From Nitrososphaerota archaeon (GTDB lineage: Archaea; Thermoproteota; Nitrososphaeria; Nitrososphaerales; UBA183): a DNA stretch of 19,573 nucleotides. The position numbers and the translations under genes are program-made. The stretch covers positions 1 through 19,573 of the forward strand of contig JAFLZE010000019.1 of the NCBI GenBank assembly GCA_029785685.1, in the 5' to 3' direction. Below the pieces are notes generated by a model, which was given only the letters and a program-made list of their open reading frames with translations, was not told the origin of the DNA and did not search any database. Positions 15,003-19,573 of this stretch are shown here, piece after piece (position 1 is the first letter of the stretch; every line of letters begins with the position of its first letter).

Positions 15003-15026
15003 TGTAACTGTGGTTACATATATAAC
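15003..15026. promoter_or_regulatory. Palindrome copy 5 with TATA of the RAM gene
   Basis: TGTAACTGTGGTTACA (15003-15018) has exact six-base arms and flows directly into TATATAACC (15019-15027), a strong TATA box about 30 bases before TTG 15052. The same AT stretch read on the minus strand may serve the divergent small gene, with the palindrome then between TATA and start. The flanks match copy 6 closely. Confidence 0.87.
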
Positions 15027-15051
15027 CCTGTCCCAGGCAAACAAGAAGTAG

Positions 15052-15381
15052 TTGGCCATCGCCTTTGTCATGCTGAATGTGGATGTCGGAAAAGAGGAGG
15101 AAGTTTTCGCCGAGCTGAGGAAAACGGAGGGCGTGACGGAATTGAACCAGCTCTTCGGTGTGTACGACGCCATCGTAATGCTCGAAGCGGAGAGCACGGA
15201 GGCGCTGAGGACCATACTACAGGCAAGAATGCGCAAACTCGACGGCGTCAGGAGTACGCTGATGCTGATGGCGGCCTCGGACGTTTCAACCGGACAGGCC
15301 AAGCCTGGAGCCGACGAGGAGAGTTCCGGGTACCAAACCATATCGAGCGCGAGCCAGGACAGGAGCAGTGCAGAGGCCTGA
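15052..15381 (+). CDS. Stand-alone Lrp/AsnC-type ligand-binding (RAM) protein
   Basis: Residues 1-76 match the AsnC ligand-binding (RAM) fold: AIAFVMLNVDVGKEEEVFAE, GVTELNQLFGVYDAIVMLEA, then a helix and GVRSTLMLMA. No HTH domain is present. Such short archaeal proteins form oligomers that bind amino acids or similar effectors and may pair with full Lrp-type regulators. Residues 77-109 are a Ser/Asp/Glu-rich, probably disordered tail, longer than usual. A TAG stop lies right before TTG 15052, fixing the start, and the TATA position predicts a nearly leaderless message. The next gene begins shortly after, so the two may be co-transcribed. Confidence 0.85.
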   Translation: MAIAFVMLNVDVGKEEEVFAELRKTEGVTELNQLFGVYDAIVMLEAESTEALRTILQARMRKLDGVRSTLMLMAASDVSTGQAKPGADEESSGYQTISSASQDRSSAEA

Positions 15382-15401
15382 ACGCTGATTTGAGGTTACA
15401 G

Positions 15402-15788
15402 GTGTCTAGGGTTGAGAAAGCTGTGTACATGAAGATACTCAGATACGGGGCGCTCGGAATAGACAACGAAACGCTGTGCGCTGAGATGGAGGAAGAAGGA
15501 TGCCCGCCGGCCGCGGTCAAGGGTGCCGTGAAGAAGCTTCTGAAGCCGAAGCACGTTTCAGATACCCAGGGGACCTCAGCCTCCATCCGGTTCAAGGAGA
15601 TTCCAGGCACAAGGAAGATGAGAGTCGAAGCCGAAGAAGTAGTGCCGGGGCACGCTGTCGTCTGGGTGGGCGGGAGGTGGAGAGCAAGGCTGCTGCCTGA
15701 GAATCATGTTGGACCCAAGGAACTGATAAAGAAGGGAATGAGGTTCAATGCGTTGTGTTCGCTCTACTATGACGAAGTGCTCATATGA
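15402..15788 (+). CDS. Hypothetical protein with possible winged-helix N-terminus
   Basis: The open frame starts at TTG 15390, but GTG 15402, five bases after TGAGGT, is better supported and gives 128 residues. The first 55 residues (VEKAVYMKILRYGALGIDNE ... KGAVKKLLKPKHV) have the helix-turn-helix-then-basic pattern of a small winged helix. The C-terminal half (GHAVVWVGGRWRARLLPENH then GPKELIKKGMRFNALCSLYY) is beta-rich, with a small-barrel look. I cannot name the family. Its position right behind the RAM gene suggests that the pair could supply the effector-binding and DNA-binding parts of a split regulator; this is inference. Confidence 0.65.
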   Translation: MSRVEKAVYMKILRYGALGIDNETLCAEMEEEGCPPAAVKGAVKKLLKPKHVSDTQGTSASIRFKEIPGTRKMRVEAEEVVPGHAVVWVGGRWRARLLPENHVGPKELIKKGMRFNALCSLYYDEVLI

Positions 15789-15992
15789 ATGTCAGGCAAG
15801 TGGTCCAAGCTTTGGCGCCAAGGATTTCTTCGTGAATTGTCCATCTTCGGTTTCACGCCGCCCATAGCTTCAGAAGACACCTTTCTGGCTTTGACGAGGA
15901 CTCTGCCCCGAATGGAGCGATCGTTGCGTAGAATGCGAACGGCGTTCAGCCCACGGGTCCGAGCTCAGCCCTGTGCCACGCCTCATGAATGA
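15789..15992 (+). CDS. Doubtful small ORF, 67 residues
   Basis: ATG 15789 directly follows the TGA of the preceding gene, and the frame ends just before the convergent MutS-like gene stops (15999). The sequence is rich in Arg, Thr, Phe and Leu (GFTPPIASEDTFLALTRTLP, then Arg-rich) with no recognisable domain. It fills the 210-base gap, which otherwise shows nothing on either strand. It may be a decayed fragment or 3' untranslated sequence. Confidence 0.25.
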   Translation: MSGKWSKLWRQGFLRELSIFGFTPPIASEDTFLALTRTLPRMERSLRRMRTAFSPRVRAQPCATPHE

Positions 15993-15998
15993 AGGCAA

Positions 15999-17528
15999 CT
16001 AAGGACGAGCACTCGGGGGCTGCACCTCCACCGCCTCTTGGGCTGCCTCGAAGATTTGTCTGTAGAGGTCCTGGCCGTAGCTCGTTGGGAGAGGCCCGCC
16101 CTCGACGATTCGGAACGTGCGCTGACCGTCTGGCCTTCGCTCTGCGCGGAGAAACAGGTGTTCTACTGCATCCTGGGATCGGAAGCGGTTAGCCAGTTCG
16201 AAAAGGTGGGTGACTAGGAAGACCCTGATGCCCGAGTCCAGCAGCGCCCGGATTACCTCCTCCCCAATCTCTGAGCCTTCCCTCTCGTTCGTTGAGGCAA
16301 AGGACTCATTGCACAGCAGGACGCTTCCCGGCCCGACATGGTCCACTATTTTGCTCATCCTGCCGAGCTCCTCGTCGAACTTGCCGCTCTTCATTGTCAC
16401 GTCCTCCTCCCGCTTGTAGTGAGTGAACAGCCCGGAAGAGACTCCCACGGAGAACTGCTCTGCCGGCGCGAACATGCCCGCCTGGGTCATAAGGTATGCA
16501 AGACCTAGTCCACGCAGGAACGTAGACTTCCCTCCCTGGTTCGCGCCTGTAATGACTAGGAGGCTCTTGCCGTCGGCCTTCAGGTCGTTGCCCACAACCC
16601 TTTGGTCAAGCTTCAGGGTGAGGCAGACGTCGTACAACCCTCGAGCCGAGAGTGCGAAGCCGTTGGTTGCCGACGGGACAGGGAAGCAGGTAGGTTCGCC
16701 TTTGTTGAGGAGCGTCTCCCGCAGATTGAGGCAGCCGAGGTAGAACGCCAGTTCGGTCCTGAGAGCCGTGAAGAAGCCGAGCATGTGGTCGGTGGACTCC
16801 CTGAGGGCCCTGGCCACCATCCGGATCCCGTTGTCACGTATGTCTGAAAGCGCCCGGTGGCCGCTCTCGTCCTCAGGCGCGACCTCGAAGCTGAACTTGG
16901 ACTTCCTTCGAAGGATGCGGTCAGCGAAGCTCTGCTTCCTGATGGGGAACCGACGGAGCACGTAGCCCTCCCCCTTGAGCCCTTTTCCAAGCTGGGCGCT
17001 CATCCGCTCCCCTTCTGGAAATTTCAGCTCCCCCAGGTGTTCCTTGATCTTCATGAGGTACGTGTCGTCCAGCTCGTGTTCGACCATCGCGAAGAGGCGG
17101 ACGAAGCCCTCGGACCTAAACCGCCCCCCGTACGAATCTGCTGTCCGCCTGAGTTCCTTCAGGATATCGAAGAACAGGTCGAGCGTCTCGACGGAGCTGC
17201 GGAGGACAGAGTCCGGATAGTCGAAATGCCAACCCCAGATCTTATTCCTCCCCTCAATCGCCTCGACGGCGAGCCTGTACATCCCCCTTACCACCTCGGG
17301 ATGTTCGATGCAGTCATTCAGGACGTGCTGTCGATAGGTGATCATTTCGGGGCTGTCCAGCCCGAGGAGAAGGGCATTCTTTGCGATGTCGAAGAGGAGC
17401 GCATCGCCCCGGGCCATCACGTTGCACACTATGTCGATCTCGAGATCCTGGGCCAGGGCATCTGTGTTCGGGGGAAGGGCCGCCTTGGGGTCGAAGTTCT
17501 TGTCCCGGTACATCAGAAGAACCTTCAT
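15999..17528 (-). CDS. MutS-like ATPase, second of a tandem pair
   Basis: The 509-residue protein has a MutS core/lever-like region (about 30-280, starting with the SPEMITYRQHVLNDCIEHPE segment) and a MutS-type ABC ATPase domain (about 290-500). Walker A is GANQGGKST (328-336), the Walker B region ends LLCNESFAST with N407-E408 where canonical MutS has Asp-Glu, and the H-loop is VTHLFELA (H441). Mismatch-recognition domain I and connector domain II are missing, as is a C-terminal Smr nuclease, so it is not a standard MutS1 or MutS2. Its ATG overlaps the stop of the upstream paralogue (ATGA). The two proteins share the whole architecture and probably form a heterodimer, as MutS family ATPases need two subunits. 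The role in recombination or branched-DNA handling is inferred. Confidence 0.85.
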   Translation of the reverse strand: MKVLLMYRDKNFDPKAALPPNTDALAQDLEIDIVCNVMARGDALLFDIAKNALLLGLDSPEMITYRQHVLNDCIEHPEVVRGMYRLAVEAIEGRNKIWGWHFDYPDSVLRSSVETLDLFFDILKELRRTADSYGGRFRSEGFVRLFAMVEHELDDTYLMKIKEHLGELKFPEGERMSAQLGKGLKGEGYVLRRFPIRKQSFADRILRRKSKFSFEVAPEDESGHRALSDIRDNGIRMVARALRESTDHMLGFFTALRTELAFYLGCLNLRETLLNKGEPTCFPVPSATNGFALSARGLYDVCLTLKLDQRVVGNDLKADGKSLLVITGANQGGKSTFLRGLGLAYLMTQAGMFAPAEQFSVGVSSGLFTHYKREEDVTMKSGKFDEELGRMSKIVDHVGPGSVLLCNESFASTNEREGSEIGEEVIRALLDSGIRVFLVTHLFELANRFRSQDAVEHLFLRAERRPDGQRTFRIVEGGPLPTSYGQDLYRQIFEAAQEAVEVQPPSARP

Positions 17529-19081
17529 CGCTCCAGCCGCCTCCTGATTGATTGCCGGGTCAGGCCGTACTTCTCCGCAATGGCCATAGCGTAGGCCCGT
17601 CCGTCGGCAGGCTTCCTCACAATCTTGAAGGTCCGCGAGGTTGGGTTTTCGGGGACGACGGTGCTCGCCATGCTCACAGTGGCCTCCCCGAGCTTCGACA
17701 GTTCGTCGATGAATGTCACGTACACACCCAGGCAGCCGAGGTCGACGACACGCTGCAGGATTTCTCTCCCGAGGAAGAGGGCGTCGCTGAGGGTGGTGGA
17801 CGCGAACCCTTCGTTGATTATAACCATGCTGTTGCCTGTGGCCCTCTGGAGGACCTCGTGCATCCTGATGAGCTCGTCCTGGAGCTTGCCGCGGAGGCTC
17901 CCGACATGTTCCTCGCGCTCGAAGTGCGTGAAGATATCGTCTGGGAGAAAGAGCCGCGCTTCTGTCCCAGGGACGGGGTAGCCCAGGCGGGCCAGGTAGT
18001 GGAGCTGTCCGAAAGTCCGGGCAAAGGTCGTCTTTCCTCCCTGGTTCGGGCCCGAGACGACGAATATCCTCTCCTTGCCCTGTAGGTAGAAGTCGTTGTA
18101 GACTACTCTCTTGCTCTCGCGGGCCAGCACCAAGGCGAGTGCGAGGTCGAACGTCTCCTGTGCGCGGACTTCCTTCGTCTGGGCGTCGACCTGCGGGTAA
18201 CAGAAGTTAAGCCCGGCTGACTTCAGGACGTCCATCTGCCGAAGGTAGGCCAGGTAGAATTGGACTTCCCTGTCGAACCTACGGATGGTCTGATCGAGGT
18301 AGCTGGTGTGGCGTGCGCAATACGCGGAGAGCTCGCTGAAGAAGTCCGGATACCGCTTGACCAGGAGGTCCAAGATTCGTTCTTCGACGCTATCCATGAC
18401 AGGAGTGTCGTGGTGGGCCTGTCCCCTGATCGTGAACCCCTCGACCTCGCCCTCCTGGAATTTTCGGAAGGTCTCCCTGACTTCGGCGCTGTAGTCGGGC
18501 TCGCCGCCGTACTTGTCCACCGTCACTCGGAGGCCCTGTATGTGGATTCGATATTCGATCTCCGACAGCCTGTTCTTCAGCTCCTTCGTCTCAGAAAGCA
18601 GGGAGGCGAAACCGTCCGAAACGGCGTAGGACTCTAGGTACCCGCCAAAACCCCGTAGGCCCCGGGAGGCTGGACTCGCTCCCGAGAGCCCGTCACGCAG
18701 GTTTCTCACCGTGTCGCAGTAGATCTCGACGGCGTCCAGGAACCAACTCATCTTCTGGTACTCGTTATGAAGCTTGCCGGCTTGCGCAAGGTGGCGGCGC
18801 ATCTCCTGCATCTCTCCGGCGAACGACTCAACATGCCCGCGCAGTAGCTCTCCTTCGAGGTCCTTCATCACATCCTGGCGGTAAGTGATCGATTCTACGT
18901 CATTCAAGGGATAGCAGAAGAACGGGGCCAAGTTGTACTCCTCCCGGCCCTCCGTGAGGGTTTGGAGGACTTGGTCTAGGTTCAGGTCCCGGAAGAAGGG
19001 GAGCGCTGTTCGGCTATCTACATCTTCCTCGCTCACAGACTCTTGAAAGAGGACGCTTTGGAACTGAGGTTGGTCCATCAT
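17525..19081 (-). CDS. MutS-like ATPase, first of a tandem pair
   Basis: The 518-residue paralogue of the next gene has a core region (about 25-330) with VESITYRQDVMKDLEGEL and a long helical lever. The ATPase domain has Walker A GPNQGGKTT (344-352), a Walker B region reading VIINEGFAST (N423-E424), and a FIDEL segment where the neighbour has THLFEL, so the H-loop His appears lost. No mismatch-binding or Smr domain is present. Both proteins keep Glu but replace the preceding Asp by Asn. ATG 19081 is followed by a second ATG at 19078; the Shine-Dalgarno signal is weak. Palindrome copy 6 lies 38 bases upstream with AATATATATG beyond it, so the leader is about 25-30 bases. Confidence 0.85.
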   Translation of the reverse strand: MMDQPQFQSVLFQESVSEEDVDSRTALPFFRDLNLDQVLQTLTEGREEYNLAPFFCYPLNDVESITYRQDVMKDLEGELLRGHVESFAGEMQEMRRHLAQAGKLHNEYQKMSWFLDAVEIYCDTVRNLRDGLSGASPASRGLRGFGGYLESYAVSDGFASLLSETKELKNRLSEIEYRIHIQGLRVTVDKYGGEPDYSAEVRETFRKFQEGEVEGFTIRGQAHHDTPVMDSVEERILDLLVKRYPDFFSELSAYCARHTSYLDQTIRRFDREVQFYLAYLRQMDVLKSAGLNFCYPQVDAQTKEVRAQETFDLALALVLARESKRVVYNDFYLQGKERIFVVSGPNQGGKTTFARTFGQLHYLARLGYPVPGTEARLFLPDDIFTHFEREEHVGSLRGKLQDELIRMHEVLQRATGNSMVIINEGFASTTLSDALFLGREILQRVVDLGCLGVYVTFIDELSKLGEATVSMASTVVPENPTSRTFKIVRKPADGRAYAMAIAEKYGLTRQSIRRRLER

Positions 19082-19118
19082 CTCTTACCATTGGTTCAGA
19101 TGCTTCTGGAACGACGTT

Positions 19119-19142
19119 TGTAACCACAGTTACATATATATT
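19119..19142. promoter_or_regulatory. Palindrome copy 6 with TATATATA, between the MutS-like pair and the Doc remnant
   Basis: TGTAACCACAGTTACA (19119-19134) has exact six-base arms and runs into TATATATT (19135-19142) on the plus strand, facing the Fic/Doc fragment. On the minus strand the same AT stretch lies upstream of the palindrome and is the only TATA candidate for the MutS-like operon. Layout and flanks mirror copy 5. The rest of 19082-19215 shows no other element. Confidence 0.85.
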
Positions 19143-19215
19143 CCTGTCTGGCTGGTTATCGAGTAACAATAGGCGAACCCAATCATCCAGTCGGCACCGA
19201 TGACGTTCCCATGCC

Positions 19216-19485
19216 TTGGGATTCGCCCCAGCAGGAAGGTGCATCCCTTGTCTAACAGGCAGCCGTTCAACCGGTCGCGTGGTCGAGGCACATCCTTTCC
19301 TCAACGGCAACAAGAGGACCGCGTTCGGCCTGATGGAAGTGTTTCTAGAGTCGAGCGGCTACAAGGTCTCTCTCGATGCGACCGAGGGTTTCGAGTTTCT
19401 CATCAGGATTGCTGCCGGAAAGGTCTCTGAAAGCGAGGCTGAGGGTTGTATAGTAAGGCATTTGACGGAGCGGAGGGAGGAATAA
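19216..19485 (+). pseudogene. Fic/Doc-domain protein, N-terminally short
   Basis: The frame carries the Fic/Doc active-site motif HPFLNGNKRTAF (H-P-F-x-x-G-N-K-R-T) followed by the family's helix and beta hairpin (GLMEVFLESSGYKVSLDATE) and a C-terminal helix (SESEAEGCIVRHLTERRE). Doc-type toxins (about 125 residues) phosphorylate EF-Tu; other Fic proteins AMPylate targets. Here only about 23 unrelated residues precede the motif from TTG 19216, whereas Doc has about 60-65. The N-terminal helices, including the YPTxxE-type part, cannot be found in any frame before the promoter at 19142. I take it as a truncated or decayed toxin gene. No Phd-like antitoxin precedes it. Confidence 0.6.
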
Positions 19486-19492
19486 AGGGAAG

Positions 19493-19573
19493 ATGGCCCA
19501 GAAACGGAGAGCGGCGAAGCAGATACCTGACGGAGAATTCGACAAGCTGACAGAGACGATTATCCGAGAGAAC
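19493..19573 (+). CDS. Start of an unknown gene, cut by window end
   Basis: ATG 19493 follows a GGAGG/GGGAAG-rich ribosome binding region just after the Doc-like stop. The visible 27 codons read MAQKRRAAKQIPDGEFDKLT and ETIIREN, a basic then acidic start with no recognisable motif. As it directly follows the Doc remnant it could be its partner or an unrelated gene of the same operon; too little is visible to choose. Confidence 0.5.
   Translation, partial: MAQKRRAAKQIPDGEFDKLTETIIREN

Noticed and set aside
14976..15341. N-terminal extension of the small minus-strand gene
   Set aside because: It runs antisense through the RAM gene and the promoter palindrome.
16857..17594. Plus-strand open frame of 245 codons
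   Set aside because: Antisense to the MutS-like gene with clear motifs; no domain in the translation.
3204..19134. CRISPR array or dispersed mobile repeat as the explanation of the recurring motif
   Set aside because: Copies are 16 bases, kilobases apart, have variable centres and are always tied to TATA boxes; no spacer-repeat structure exists.

Overview
The window reads as chromosomal DNA of a GC-rich archaeon. TATA-like boxes sit about 25-30 bases before predicted transcript starts, several genes appear leaderless or nearly so, and GTG and TTG starts are frequent. The gene set is also archaeal in flavour: a stand-alone Lrp/AsnC ligand-binding (RAM) protein, a MoxR/DUF58/DUF4129 locus, a dynamin-like GTPase and a typical enolase. 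The phylum cannot be fixed by eye. A TACK-type lineage (Nitrososphaeria or Bathyarchaeia-like) is a weak guess.

Layout. Positions 1-3184 (minus): a tightly overlapping operon of a ribbon-helix-helix-like protein, two unknown proteins, a NUDIX hydrolase, an unknown protein, then an MFS transporter remnant that runs into a DUF2283-like frame. 3312-4630 (plus): a metallophosphoesterase with one in-frame TAG, a frameshifted ChrB-N-like gene and an IS110 transposase fragment, together a zone of decaying genes. 4646-6957 (minus): dynamin-like GTPase plus UspA. 7064-11278 (minus): DUF4129 / small membrane protein / MoxR / DUF58 / membrane protein operon. 11369-12445 (minus): an unknown helical protein and a paralogue of the 398-1087 gene, divergent from an intact metallophosphoesterase (12611-13306, plus). 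13332-14636: enolase (minus). 14727-14975: small unknown ORF (minus), divergent from the RAM protein and a possible winged-helix protein (15052-15788, plus). 15999-19081: two adjacent non-canonical MutS-like ATPases (minus). 19216-19573: a short Fic/Doc remnant and the start of an unknown gene (plus).

The feature that ties the window together is a palindrome, TGTAAC-N4-GTTACA. It occurs six times, each time in an intergenic promoter region and never inside a gene. Usually one GTTACA arm abuts a TATA box at nearly constant spacing, where the BRE would be. It heads the RHH operon, the dynamin operon, the DUF4129/MoxR operon, the metallophosphoesterase and its divergent partner, the RAM gene and its divergent partner, and the MutS pair with the Doc remnant. 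This looks like an uncharacterised regulon or promoter class. Within it, the divergent pairing of a metallophosphoesterase with the unknown 398/11801 family occurs twice, suggesting a duplicated functional module.
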